A DNA stretch of 64,000 nt, from assembly GCA_012862575.1 (NCBI GenBank), contig BLSF01000017.1, positions 186,001 through 250,000 of the forward strand, given 5' to 3'. This document shows, piece by piece, positions 43,036-54,083 of the stretch. This stretch comes from Parietichytrium sp. I65-24A (lineage: Eukaryota; Sar; Bigyra; Thraustochytrida; Thraustochytriidae). A program made the position numbers and the translations under genes. Numbering within the stretch: position 1 is the first letter of the stretch; each line of letters opens with the position of its first letter. Under the pieces are notes generated by a model. It saw only the letters and a program-made list of their open reading frames with translations. It was not told the origin of the DNA and made no database searches.

Positions 43036-44073
43036 TCAGCGTTTCTTGTACTTGCAGGACTTGAATTCAAAACCAGCCTTCTCCTTGATCTCGGCAAGAT
43101 TGCGCCTTAGCTCTTTCTCCTTTTTGGAAGTTAGATCTTCGCGTCTGAATTTCTGCAGGACAAACATCTTGTTCTTAATCCAGCGTTTTTCCAATTGAAA
43201 ACCCAGGAGCTCTAAGAGTGTCTCAAACTGCTTGATCCCCCTGTGCATGATCGCCTCTTTCACCTCAACTTCCTTCTCGCCAGCCGCACTTCCCTCGGGG
43301 GCAAAACGTGATTTCACCTCTGCTACCAGAAGTGTACCCTTTGAGCGCAACGTCCTCCTCGCCTCGAGCAGGAACTTTTCAAAATCTACTCCCATCAACG
43401 ACAGGCAAAACACAGCTACGTCTAGCGACCCGTCTTCCAGAGGCACATTGGCGCTATTGGCTACAGTAACATGCTCGTTCGTCTTGCAGAGATCAAAGCT
43501 GTGCACCTTTTGCGGCACCGTTCGAGCAATGAGAGCATTCCCACACCCAAAGTCTCCAACGACCCACTCTTCCGGCATCTTCTCAATCATTGAGATGATC
43601 ACTTCCACAGGGTTCTCCGGCCAACCCTTCGTCTGCGACGAAAAGCCGCGGTGATACACATCGTACAGCTCTGGCTTCTTCCTGAAAAGATCCACGGCGT
43701 CCTCGCTCGAAGTGGAGTACAACGTCTCGTTAAGGAATCTGAACTGGCCGCCTTCCAGCTTGGCTTTGAACCGTTCTTGCAGCGCCGAGGCACCTCCTTT
43801 CCTCTTCTTGCCACTCCCGCCGTCCCCAGAGGACACCTTCTTCCTCTCAAAATCGCCGTTGTCGTGCTCATTCCGTGCTCGCTTCCTACTTTGCACTTGA
43901 GCTTCTGCGCTTTTGCCCTTGGGCACTTTTCCATTCGCTCCACCTCTCTGCGCAGGATTTTTCTGTTGCTGTTGCTGTTGCTGCTGCTGCTGCTGCTGCT
44001 GCTTTCGCTGCCGCTTCTGAGCGTTCGCGGAGAGGCTCTTCCCACCGCCGCGTCTGATCTTGGGGGCCTCCAT
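43036..44073 (-). CDS. RRP8: Ribosomal RNA-processing protein 8 (25S/28S rRNA m1A methyltransferase)
   Basis: Single-exon protein of 345 residues from ATG 44073. The N-terminal 110 residues are basic and disordered, with a run of 13 glutamines (about 25-37), consistent with nucleolar location. From about residue 115 comes the Rrp8 domain: RFLNETLYSTSS, FSSQTKGWPENPVEVII, the SAM-binding VGDFGCGNALIA, SFDL, VPLEDGSLDVAVFCLSLMG and LLVAEVKSRF. Rrp8 methylates N1 of a conserved adenine in large-subunit rRNA and is needed for early pre-rRNA cleavage. The polyglutamine length may vary between strains. It converges with PSMA4 about 220 bp away. Confidence 0.94.
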   Translation of the reverse strand: MEAPKIRRGGGKSLSANAQKRQRKQQQQQQQQQQQQQKNPAQRGGANGKVPKGKSAEAQVQSRKRARNEHDNGDFERKKVSSGDGGSGKKRKGGASALQERFKAKLEGGQFRFLNETLYSTSSEDAVDLFRKKPELYDVYHRGFSSQTKGWPENPVEVIISMIEKMPEEWVVGDFGCGNALIARTVPQKVHSFDLCKTNEHVTVANSANVPLEDGSLDVAVFCLSLMGVDFEKFLLEARRTLRSKGTLLVAEVKSRFAPEGSAAGEKEVEVKEAIMHRGIKQFETLLELLGFQLEKRWIKNKMFVLQKFRREDLTSKKEKELRRNLAEIKEKAGFEFKSCKYKKR

Positions 44074-46110
44074 CTTTCGCTCGCTGACTGATTCGCCGAA
44101 ATGCCGCGCGGACCGTCGCTCTCCTAACAGCGAGAAAGAGTGGTGCTCACTGTCAGTACCCGAGTACCATCGTCATGTTCGTCTCTTGCTCCAAACACTC
44201 CAAACCACTCCAACCACTCCAACCAGTGAGTGAGTTACTAGTGACGACGTGAGGACTGCTACTTGCTGGTGGAATGTGATGAATTATGATGTTTTGTGGA
44301 TTGGTTGTTTTATGTTGATTGTTTTCACTGTGTTGATTGCTTGGATTGTTGATTGGTTTCTCGTTGTTGTCACTGATTTGGTTTCACTGATTTGTGTCGT
44401 TTTGATTGCTATGATTGTTTTCGTTGTGTTGATTGGTTTCGTTGTTTTGATTGGTTTCATTTATTTTCATTTATTTTCATTTATTTTCATTGTGATTGTG
44501 ATGCGAAAGATGCGCCAAAATGTATTAAAAGTATGACCAAGTATGACATCAAGTGACGAGTCTGCGATGGCAAAGAGCATTAAAATGGCCGCGACGAACT
44601 ACGCTTAACCGCCGGAACGAGCAAGCCACCGTTGCAAAGGGAGGAGCGAGGTTGAAGCTGGTGCGGCATTGGAATGCGGCAGGAAGAATGGGAGAGTTCT
44701 CGCCAGTGTCTCGAAAACAAAAGGGCGTCGCTGTGCGGGCGGTCGCGGTGGCAAGGGATGGCAAGCGATCCCGTGTTGTCGGACAAGGTGCGAGGGAGAT
44801 CGTAGAATGGAACTATTGGAACGCAGAGCTCGGGCCTCTTCTGTAATTTGTGTCAGAGATCGTCGGTGAGTTTCTTTCAATCATCCCGTCATCCGGGATC
44901 ATCCCGCGGAAGAAGATGGCAGCTTGGATGTGTAGCTTCGCCAGGCCCATTCGGCACAGTTTCAAGTTGACTCGATGTCGAACGGATCAAAACTGCGGTC
45001 GAACCAAACCATGAGCTCTCTGAGGCTTGCAGCTTCCATCCCCAACCTGACACTTGGAATCTATGAGACTTTTGCGCTCGTAAAATTCACCAGAAGAGCA
45101 ATATTTTCACCGAATTGCGAGCGAGGTCTGTCGATTCTTACCCTGCGACTATCTGATACTTTTGCAGTCAGGTATAGCACTGAGTACAATCGATCGACAT
45201 CGACGAAGGCTGCCTGGAGTGCATTCGCTTATTGAGAATGAGACTGAGACTGATTGGCGGTGATCATGATTGGGGGCTCAGCGCAGCTCCCACTTCGATC
45301 TCGTTGTCCCTTAGTCTCCTTACGAAAAATAAAGAACGAGTAAAGTGTCAATCAGTAGAAGCATTAAAAAATCCACGCGCCACCTATTGGGTGCTTTAGC
45401 CGAGCTAGTCCTTGTTTTTGTGGCTACGTCTTATTTCCATCCCGCCCCTCTCGCCTCATCCATCATCCATGTCACTAATTCAAGTTCCAGCTGGAAGCAC
45501 ATGGACGCATAGTGTGCTGTGGTGACCCCTGCTATCTCACCAGTTTCAGGGTTCAGAAGTAAGTTCAAACAGATCGCGCTCGTTGTTCGCTCTCCCTCAA
45601 GCACAAGAGAGCTTTATTAAGTAGCTCAAGTAGCACAAACACTGGCGTACACACTCTCACTTGACGGCGCTCATCGAGATCCAAACTTGGCGGGCAACTT
45701 CTCGCGGATGCCATTATCATTTGCGTGCACAACTGAGCCGCAGTTGTTCAAATTGACACTGTATGTTGCTGACAGCCGCGAGAGAAGTTTTTAGATGTGA
45801 ATCGAATTTCCTTCTAAACAACCTGCCGAAACGCAAACGAGTGTGCGCAGTTGTGCATTTCCAGCTGGCTGGCTCGCTTTTTTGCTTGCTTGGTAACTAA
45901 GGAGCCAATTGGCCATCCCCGACCGCTGACGAGCCTTAGCGCTGGAAATATCACGGAAAAGTTTGCGAGTCGTACTTTCTGTTCACTTCAAGTTGACACT
46001 CTCATCTCAGCTGGAGCCCCGTCCAAACCAAAGGCCAATCCTCAAACCGCAAACCCCAAACTGGTCAGCGCTGGCGTGCGAGAGAGTTTGCGCGCGTATT
46101 GGATGCGAAG
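44074..46110. other. Gene-poor region with a T/G-rich low-complexity stretch
   Basis: About 2 kb. A T/G-rich low-complexity segment at about 44270-44510 ends in three copies of ATTTATTTTC. An open frame of 98 codons at 44553-44846 (Arg/Ala/Val-rich) begins with GTG and has no ATG near its start; it might be part of an exon but cannot be placed. Nothing else is supported. Confidence 0.45.
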
Positions 46111-46326
46111 ATGGACTTCCAAACTGCGGCAATCATATGCATAGTGGTGGGATTCATTGTCCTCGTCGTGATGCTTTTGACGTGGGGCCGTCTGCGCGAC
46201 TGGACGGGCTACAAGATGGTGTACGTCAAGTGCTGTGGGATGGAGGAGTCTGTGGCGCTCAACGACGAAGAACGGAGACGCGCGGACGTCAAGCGCGCTC
46301 AACTCGCAGCACAGCAAAAGGTCTAG
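46111..46326 (+). CDS. Small single-pass membrane protein, unknown
   Basis: ORF of 71 residues from ATG 46111. A strongly hydrophobic helix occupies about residues 6-26 (AAIICIVVGFIVLVVMLLTW). A short positively charged stretch, two cysteines (VKCCGME) and a charged amphipathic tail (NDEERRRADVKRAQLAAQQ) follow. This is a plausible micro-membrane protein with the tail in the cytosol. I do not recognise the family; the ordered hydrophobic-then-charged composition argues against chance. An overlapping antisense frame is less credible. Confidence 0.5.
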   Translation: MDFQTAAIICIVVGFIVLVVMLLTWGRLRDWTGYKMVYVKCCGMEESVALNDEERRRADVKRAQLAAQQKV

Positions 46327-47094
46327 ACGGTAGACGTTGTTGCACACGTCCTCTTCTGAACTAGCTCTCGCAAGGTGGCCGTCAATCCTCCGGGGCGAAG
46401 GAATGCATGGCGCTCCATGATGCAGGCCGAAGCCGAGGGCGCGTTGCTGCTTGACTCGCAATTCGTACTCTTGATTTACGAAGCCAATACAGCATCCAAC
46501 CTTTGTTAAATTAATTCATACTCAACTAACTCAACTTGAAAGACAGACCTTCATCCTTCGTCGACTGGTTGCTGAGTTCCGCCGGTGGTACCCACAGTGC
46601 GTGCTGTGGTTGAGGAAAAAGCAAGCAGCGCTTGTTGAGCCATGTCGCCGTTTCCGTGCCCAGCCACTGGCAGATCCATTTCGAACTGGATTTATCGTGA
46701 CTGGGGTGTCGTCGCTTACGACAACTTCAAAGTGCAGCTAGCTCTCACACCTCGGCGAAAAACATAGGCAGTCCATCCATGTCCATCCCATGATTCAACC
46801 GCCTTCGTTCATTGGGTAATAGGAGTGCAGGGCAAGCAATAGTGTCAAGAGCACGAGGGCATACTCATTGCGCTGTTGATTTCGTTGCCGGTGTCGAGTC
46901 ACACTCGAATGTGAGTCACGGGTCAATAATGTCAACCCATAGCACTCTTCCGTTCCCCTCCAGAGACTGTTGCAAACATGTAAAAGGAGCGATGCGACAC
47001 CCACAGGCTTGAGCGAAATACGCGCTTCTAAGTTGAGTGTACGCCCGAAAGCGGTGTTCGACATGGTTTCAACTGGCGCAGATCCTTGACCTGA

Positions 47095-47489
47095 CATAGG
47101 TGTTGCTCCAGGGCCGCCCGCAATTGAGCAGAGCGATGTCATTTAGATTCACCTGTCAAGAAGTAAATTCTCAAATTTCAAAGATTAAGAAAGAATTGGA
47201 AGGTGAAGAAGGGCTACATTTCAATTTTCGATAAGCTTAAAAGTTAGTGAGCAGAAAGCGCAGGACGTGTGAATACGAATTTATTTCTCTTATCATAGGT
47301 GTTGCTCCAGGGCCGCCCGCAATTGAGCAGAGCGATGTCATTTAGATTCCCCTGTCAGGAAGTAAATTCTCAAATTTCAAAGATTAAGAAAGAATTGGAA
47401 GCGAAGAAGGGCTAACTTACATTTCAATTTTCGATAAGCTCAGTGAGCAGAAAGCGCAGGACGTGTGAATATGAATTTATTTCTCTTAT
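47095..47489. repeat. Tandem duplication of a ~197-bp unit
   Basis: Two head-to-tail copies, 47095-47293 (199 bp) and 47294-47489 (196 bp). Both start CATAGGTGTTGCTCCAGGGC and end TTATTTCTCTTAT. They differ by a handful of substitutions and a few small indels near two thirds of the unit. No coding content or terminal inverted repeats are evident. Confidence 0.9.
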
Positions 47490-48935
47490 CACATAAACAC
47501 ATGTGCTAGTAAAACTTGCTTCTGCTCAGCTGTTTCTTTCAGGGCTCGGAGGAAGAAAAAGCCTCTTCGACTTATCAACCTCCGCCTCTTCACCTGCTAT
47601 CATTTATCGTAGATCATGATCTTTCGTTTCTGTTGCGCCTCCGCCCGGTTGAGGGTAGAGGTCCCTCTAGAACCTGTAGCTTGAAACTTGCAAGTTCCAA
47701 TGCGTTTCAGTCTATCAAAAGAACATTCTGTTCTGATTAGCAGTCGAATAACTGGGGTACAATCATTTTTTTAGTGCTTCTGGAAGCAACCACAGTTAAT
47801 TCCTCGTGGCTATTGCACTCAATGGCTCTTTGCTAGGGCCCAGAGCTATCCCCACAGATAGCAGAAAGCAAGCGCTTCTTAGCGGGATAGTAAATGTGCA
47901 GTAAAGCTCCTTCGGCTTTTGCACATCGCTATCGAAGTCGAGCTTCTGGGAGCACAGAAATGACCTCCAGAGTCCGGTTACACGGCACTAGCCGTCCAAT
48001 ATGCAACCATGCTGAAGTCGCCCACCGCGCTGAACAGAAAAGTCTGTTCGGAGCCTTGAAGGATGGAATAAAAAATCCAATTTTTGTTATGAGTTGAAAG
48101 ACCTTTATTCTTGAAGCAAACTGGGTACCATGCGGAAAGCTGGAAGAGCTTTTGCGATTCCATAGCTAAGTAAGTGATGCTAAGCATGAACCATTCTCAT
48201 TCTTTCGTTTCTTTCCCACACTGTTGGGCATCGAGAGATGAACAGATCCCCAACGCCGGCTGGTAGGCCACCAACACTGTCTGCCGGCTTGTCATCGAGC
48301 AGAACTGAGAAAGAATGTGCCGGCCGGCCGAGTTGGTTTTGAGGCCTGAGACGCGAGAGGTTCCACAAGCCCGAAAGGCTCGAGGGCCGACGACGGCGGT
48401 GCAGATCCTGGCCGAAGCTGTGGCAGGCTCGCCTGTCTGCCCGGAGAACTCGGCGCCGTTGCCTTCAAGACGGCACAGAGCTCGACTCTATGCCAGCATG
48501 ACCCTGCCATATGTCTTCCTTCCCGCTCTGGCTCCTGTTCAGAAATGATGAATTACCTTTTTGTTTTGTAAAATTGTTGTAACCTTAAATTCCAGTTCTG
48601 CGCATCGGTCTCTTTTCGCCGCGCGAGCAGACGACTTCTGCATCGTTTTTTCTTTAGCCTGGAGCTCTCTTGGCGTTGCACGGCACATAGCTCTGGGCAT
48701 GTGTGCTTGGATGATGGAATCGATGCCTCTTTAGTCAGCTTCTCTGCGCTGATATCAGATGAGCCGCGATGTGATTCACGTTATGGAGCTAAAGTCTAGT
48801 TGCACCTTGCAGGATTTCAACATCTAAACAAATCGCGCCTAGTTCGTGAATTCCGCAAACGTTGAGCCTTCGCCCGTGATTCAATCAGAAGCAAGCAAAG
48901 CGTCTGCCAGTATAAATACAACTCAGCGAAATAAA

Positions 48936-49055
48936 ATGGGATGGGATGGGATGGGATGGGATGAGATGAGATGAGATGAGATGAGATGAGATGAGATGAG
49001 ATGAGATGAGATGAGATGAGATGAGATGAGATGAGATGAGATGAGATGAGATGAG
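48936..49055. repeat. Pentanucleotide satellite (ATGGG)5(ATGAG)19
   Basis: Five units of ATGGG at 48936-48960 run directly into nineteen units of ATGAG at 48961-49055, with a final degenerate unit. The array is perfect within each block. Open frames through it are artefacts. Confidence 0.95.
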
Positions 49056-49907
49056 ATGGAAGTCCACAAGTGCAGAGAGACACGTCTCTTGGCCTTCAGC
49101 TCATCCGATCAATGCACCAAAACTTGACTTGGCCACTATTGGCACTGGAGCTCCCTGGACTTCTCTGGGCTGATGCAAAATCTAATCTTCGCGGCCGCGC
49201 TTACGAGGGCCTCAAATACCCTTGAGACTCTGCCCAAACCTTTGATAGGGATCCTTTGAACGAATTCTGAATTCTTTTTAGAAAATCCAAACGAAGGAGC
49301 TGGCACAGTTGGAGATGCTCGAACCTAACAATCAAATTCCATAACACAAGCCCGAATTGTGTTACCATAATGACTAGCCACACCTCAACCAAAAGTTGTA
49401 TGCTTAGTAGTGCATATACTGTAAAGTGTTACTCAATACTCTATGTTTAGCTTTAACACTATGGTGCGAATGACATACTTATACTCGCTCTGTACCCCCC
49501 ACAAGGTAGCATTGTACGCTTATATCCGTACTTCTTCCGCGCTCATAGGGGCATCGAGCGATTCTTCGTCCAGCTGTGCACACCTCCCTCTCTCTCTTTG
49601 TTCGCCTCAACTCAGCGTAATGTTACCACCCCTTACGATATTCCTTAACGCCACAGCTCCTTTTCGTGGCACGAAGTGCCTATACATTCCTACGCGTTCC
49701 TGTACCATCGCCCTTAAAAGCGCAAGTTTTCGTGGGCGCGTACACCTCCCGCGTACGCCTTCAAAACCCCCGAAATAAGGGAGGCCTGTCCGTTACATTT
49801 ACCTTGCGCGGACAGCTCGCCCTCACAAATAGGTACCGCGTACAAAGCGCGTACACAAATACACAACTACACAAAGCGCGAACGACCGGCCCCCGCGCGG
49901 CGACACC

Positions 49908-52900
49908 ATGGTGCGCGCGGAGCGAGCGGTGGCGGGATGTCTATTGGCGAGTTTCGTGGCGTGGGGCGACGCGACCGCAGCGGACTGGTCGGACTGGTCG
50001 GCAGCGAACAGGTTCCTGGAAGGCGCGTCTCTGGCGGTGGATAGCACGAGACAAGTGGACCTGTCGGGAGTTGATGTTGCGTATGGTGAGGTGGAGATAG
50101 CGCCTGGCGTGAATGTGCGAGACGTTGTGCAAAGCGGACAGGTGAACCTGACGGAGATTCGGTGCCAAGAGGTGGAATTGGGAGGCGATTTGGTGTTGAT
50201 TTCGGAGGCGAATGCGGAGGTGGCAGCGAACCTGTCCGTGGCGAATGTGAGCATGGAGTGCACGGCTGTGTGTGCGTGGGCTGGCTTGCAGGTGAGCAGT
50301 TTTGACGGCTATGAAGGCGGGCTGGCGGACAGCGCAAGTAAGCGAGTAAATCTTCGGCGACCCGTGGCAGATGATGGAGGGCTCTCCTTGGCTTTGTCGC
50401 TGCATTGGGGAATGAGCACTGTGGTGGAAGGGGTGACGAGGCCTGAAAGCGTGTTGATAGATGCATGCGCACCGAGCGTTCCGAGCGAATGGGTGGAGTT
50501 CCCCGAGGGAGCATTTGACGGGGAAATCATCATTAACGCTCTCGTTCGAGCGATGCTAGGGCAGGAGATTATCTGCCCGGCATTGGAAGCCATCGGCGAC
50601 CGTGGCATGGAGAACATGGCGAGTCTGAATGGGTTCATAGAGAGCGCCATCGAAAGCACTCCAGTTCAGAACCTCGCCCAGGCGGAGAACGATATGTACG
50701 ATTCACTCACCACAGCTCAGCAGCAAGTGGTCACAGACTTCTCACAGGACAGTACTGCTCAGATCCTGATCGAGTTTGCCAATCAAGTCCTCTCAGCGAG
50801 CTCTAATAGCAGCGTCGCTGGATCACCAGACTTGGCTATTAACGAACTTTTGAGCAACTACACCGATGCTGGAGTGATCGTCATGAATTTCACCTCAGAA
50901 ACTCTTTCGTCCGTCTATGAGAGTCTCAATGTCACCCTTGACCCAGAGTTCAGACTATCCGGTTTGACCCAATTTGCAGAGATTGACTTCTTCAACGTTG
51001 TGTCTGGCCTCAAGTATACGGTCGACAGTGATGCAACTATGAACGATCTAGCGTTTCAAGTCTTCCCCGCCGTTCCAATCATTGCTGCCGGAGAAACGCT
51101 TTGGGACGGAAAGCTCAGCTTTGCAAACCCCCTTGAACTTACGTTCTCGCTTACAATCGACCTCAACACTACCCGCGTGGCGTCGTCCAGTGCTATTGGA
51201 GCGAATACGGACGAGATGCTTGCATTGGAACTGGGACAGCTTCAGCAAGATATTCTTACGTGCGCTGCTCCAATGACGTACAAAGTAAATGTGAGCTATT
51301 TCGAAATCACACCCCAGAGTGCCTCGCTGAGCATTCTTGTAAGCGATTTCGAAGACGCTGGGATGAATAAGATAGCTGCAGGGCTCTCGAAACTGGGCAC
51401 TTCATTGTACCACTCTTACGTAGCCTTTTCCATGCCGAACATCACGCGGTCGCTCCAGCCAATTATGACGGACTTAGTAAACCAATTTCTAGAGGAGCGA
51501 ACCGCCACGACATGCCCTCCATATATACCTGACACTGAAGCCGGGGCTCTAATCGACTTTACCTCGAATAGCTTTACACGATTCAAGAACACGTTGGAAA
51601 ACACCATAGAGAGGGTGGACGACTCAGGCGTTGGCATCAACAAGATTATACGTGAAGTTTCGAAGGCTCAGGGCCTGGCTTCCGGCATTGTTGCGCTCAA
51701 TTCCACTATTACCGAGACAATGTATCTCAATGAAGATTCTGAGCTCGAGATGTCGGTGTCTGATGTGCAGTTACAAAGAGCAGATTCATTTCAAGAGCTG
51801 AGTATTTTGAATCCTCTCGGAGCGAATTTAGTTGCAACCTCATTCGAGCTCAGCCGCTCGGCAAGTAGCCCCATGGCTTTCGTAGCCACGGCCAAACTCT
51901 CCGGCTCGGGAGAGGCGGAGACGGAATTGGAGACATCCGTCCGAATCACATTTACCAAGCTCGTTTTCGATACGGAACTGGTCTTAAACGTCCTGCAGTC
52001 CAACCTCAACTCCTTGACTGTGGAACAAGCTCGTGAACCCTCCTGTCTCGCCTCCACCTTGGATTTTGAAGGCGAAAGTCTAGGGTTCAAGATTCAAGCC
52101 TTGAATCTGAAAATCAGTGACCTGGATTTTGATTGCAGCACATGTGAATTCACCACAGACTATCGCGCAGATCTGTCGGATCAAATCGAGTCAACGGTAA
52201 ACAGTCTCGCCATGACGCTGGTGAGGGCTTCCCAGTCCGGTGACGCACTTCAAGCGCTAAACGACGGCATGCAGCGATTTAGTCAAAATTGCGATGCTTC
52301 TCAGACACCTACAACCTCTTCACCAGTCACGTTTGCTAATGCTGGACTATATTCCGTCCTCATAGTAAATGGCGCTGCCGTTCTTCTCCTTGCTCTCATG
52401 GTTTTTCTATGCTGCTTTCTGGAACGCCGATCGGGCTCGGGATCGATTGGCTCGTATGGTGGAGACGATGCTTGCGAACAAGGCTTTGTCTTAGATGCTT
52501 CGATCAGCGAGTCACTTCTCAAGAGTTCTCTGCCAGCACGACTCAAATTAGTACTGTTGATGTCGATTGCAGGCTCCCTAGCTCTGTTTTTGTCCGCAAA
52601 CTTGTCAGTAGGCTCGAACGTGGAGGCAAAAATTAACATTGGGGAGGACGTCAAACTCGTTGTGGACGACATATTCAAGATGACGCTCACTGGGACGATC
52701 TCCGATATGTTTAGAGCCGGTATTCCAGAGATTGGTGTATTAATTGCCATCATGTCAGGCTGCTGGCCATACGTACGTCTTGTGTTACTTGCAGCTGCTT
52801 TCGTCGCTCCAACCAGGTACCTTAGTATCCAGCAACGCGGCAACTTGTTGAGTACGCTGGACTTTCTCGGAAAGTGGGCAGTCGTCGATCAGTTTCTCAT

Positions 52901-54083
52901 CATCGTTATTACTGCGGTTTTTGATATCAACGTTGTCGTCGAAAGCGACACCTCAACATCCCCTATCGTGAGCGTGGGCGTGATGCTTTTCTCGGAGTGG
53001 GGCGTTTACGGTTTCTTCCTCGGCGCGATCTGCTCTGTTATTGCCAGTCACACGGCGTCCTACATGCACCGGCAAATTGTGTCTCCATCGGCAGCTTACG
53101 CAGATCGAAGCGAGACTCGTGAAATTGAGCTTTTCAAGCGTCGAAAGGAGGTTTTATACAAGCACATCTTTCAGCGACGGAATTCACCGAGTACAATCGT
53201 TCAAGTGCGCTTTTCCAGTCTCACGTTTGTGTTTGGCGCAAGTGTTCTTGTTGGTATATTCTCCTTGGTTGCTTCAATGCTGGTCCCAATTGTTACTTTT
53301 AGATACCAAGGCGCTGGAGGTCTTGCGATGAGTCTCCTTGAAGACGAGAGCAATGAAATATCGCTTTCTGTTTTTAGCATGCTATCGAAACTTTCTGATC
53401 ACGGTGATTCGGGCGCACACGCAGCAGGAGCGGTCTTCATTCAGCTGTTCTTTGCACTCACCGTCGTTGTTGCTCCAATTTTGCAACAGGTACTTCTACT
53501 TCTTGAGCTCGTTCTACCCCTCACCTTGCAGTCACAGCGAGCGTTCTGCTTCGGCCTGGAAGTCATTGCAGGATGGGCTTCAATCGACGTCTTCACAATC
53601 TCTGTCGTCTTTGCGGCTGCTTATATTCAGACGTTTGTCTCCTTTGCAGTGAAAGATCTTTGCACTGACGTCGACGTTGTCATTCAAGACTGGGCAGTGC
53701 CTTTCGGCGTGTTAGACGCAGAGGAGGCTACTTGCTTCATGGTCTCGGGAGGTGTAGAGGCGCCTTACGCGCTTCTTGTTTTTGCCTCCCTTTTATGCCT
53801 TGTCAACGCCTACACGCTGAATAGTGCAGCCCGTCTTGCGATCGAAGAGCGAGAAGCCGCTCTGCGAGAGCTCAAAGAGCAGGAAATTGGCCATCCACCC
53901 GTTGACTGCAAAGGTATTGGATGCTTCAACTCTTCGTTAAAACGAAGGCTAAAACTCTTGCGTGCCCTGAATCTTGTTCAATCTAGGACCATATCGACGA
54001 ATGAGAGTCTCGACGATCACATCAAATCTGACACTGAGCCCGAGCAACATGTTGCAAATTCGACAAATCATTTCTCGCTGTAG
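49908..54083 (+). CDS. Giant membrane protein: TULIP-like lumenal region plus tandem PqiA domains
   Basis: Single-exon protein of 1,391 residues from ATG 49908, with a signal peptide at about 1-24. Residues about 40-800 are a non-cytosolic region with many N-x-S/T sites. Its composition, and segments such as the one ending MTDLVNQFLE, recall tubular lipid-binding (TULIP/BPI-like) domains; this part is inference. A transmembrane helix at about 813-836 ends in CCFLE. Two PqiA-like modules follow, at about 874-1055 and 1103-1311. The first shows the diagnostic SGCWPYVRLVLL and LDFLGKWAVVDQFLIIVI; the second matches with LEVIAGWASIDVFTISVV. Bacterial PqiA is the inner-membrane partner of the MCE lipid-transport protein PqiB, so lipid handling at a cell membrane is a reasonable hypothesis. 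The tail is Glu/Lys-rich and cytosolic. Confidence 0.8.
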   Translation: MVRAERAVAGCLLASFVAWGDATAADWSDWSAANRFLEGASLAVDSTRQVDLSGVDVAYGEVEIAPGVNVRDVVQSGQVNLTEIRCQEVELGGDLVLISEANAEVAANLSVANVSMECTAVCAWAGLQVSSFDGYEGGLADSASKRVNLRRPVADDGGLSLALSLHWGMSTVVEGVTRPESVLIDACAPSVPSEWVEFPEGAFDGEIIINALVRAMLGQEIICPALEAIGDRGMENMASLNGFIESAIESTPVQNLAQAENDMYDSLTTAQQQVVTDFSQDSTAQILIEFANQVLSASSNSSVAGSPDLAINELLSNYTDAGVIVMNFTSETLSSVYESLNVTLDPEFRLSGLTQFAEIDFFNVVSGLKYTVDSDATMNDLAFQVFPAVPIIAAGETLWDGKLSFANPLELTFSLTIDLNTTRVASSSAIGANTDEMLALELGQLQQDILTCAAPMTYKVNVSYFEITPQSASLSILVSDFEDAGMNKIAAGLSKLGTSLYHSYVAFSMPNITRSLQPIMTDLVNQFLEERTATTCPPYIPDTEAGALIDFTSNSFTRFKNTLENTIERVDDSGVGINKIIREVSKAQGLASGIVALNSTITETMYLNEDSELEMSVSDVQLQRADSFQELSILNPLGANLVATSFELSRSASSPMAFVATAKLSGSGEAETELETSVRITFTKLVFDTELVLNVLQSNLNSLTVEQAREPSCLASTLDFEGESLGFKIQALNLKISDLDFDCSTCEFTTDYRADLSDQIESTVNSLAMTLVRASQSGDALQALNDGMQRFSQNCDASQTPTTSSPVTFANAGLYSVLIVNGAAVLLLALMVFLCCFLERRSGSGSIGSYGGDDACEQGFVLDASISESLLKSSLPARLKLVLLMSIAGSLALFLSANLSVGSNVEAKINIGEDVKLVVDDIFKMTLTGTISDMFRAGIPEIGVLIAIMSGCWPYVRLVLLAAAFVAPTRYLSIQQRGNLLSTLDFLGKWAVVDQFLIIVITAVFDINVVVESDTSTSPIVSVGVMLFSEWGVYGFFLGAICSVIASHTASYMHRQIVSPSAAYADRSETREIELFKRRKEVLYKHIFQRRNSPSTIVQVRFSSLTFVFGASVLVGIFSLVASMLVPIVTFRYQGAGGLAMSLLEDESNEISLSVFSMLSKLSDHGDSGAHAAGAVFIQLFFALTVVVAPILQQVLLLLELVLPLTLQSQRAFCFGLEVIAGWASIDVFTISVVFAAAYIQTFVSFAVKDLCTDVDVVIQDWAVPFGVLDAEEATCFMVSGGVEAPYALLVFASLLCLVNAYTLNSAARLAIEEREAALRELKEQEIGHPPVDCKGIGCFNSSLKRRLKLLRALNLVQSRTISTNESLDDHIKSDTEPEQHVANSTNHFSL

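Larger units (their letters stand above)
46327..49907. other. Gene-poor region, 3.6 kb
   Basis: No supportable gene between the small membrane protein and the TULIP-PqiA gene. The region contains a tandem duplication (47095-47489) and a pentanucleotide satellite (48936-49055), listed separately. A GC-rich patch at about 48290-48500 has open frames on both strands without recognisable products. Confidence 0.5.

Noticed and set aside
44270-44536. Very hydrophobic frame resembling a multipass protein
   Set aside because: It is produced by T/G-rich low-complexity sequence (TTG, ATT and GTT codons) and lacks a good ATG.
46795-47142. 115-residue minus-strand ORF with an ATG
   Set aside because: Its start lies inside the duplicated 197-bp unit, composition is average for random sequence, and no motif is seen.
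48290-48510. GC-rich patch with open frames on both strands
   Set aside because: No consistent frame, start or motif. It may be a CpG-rich non-coding segment.
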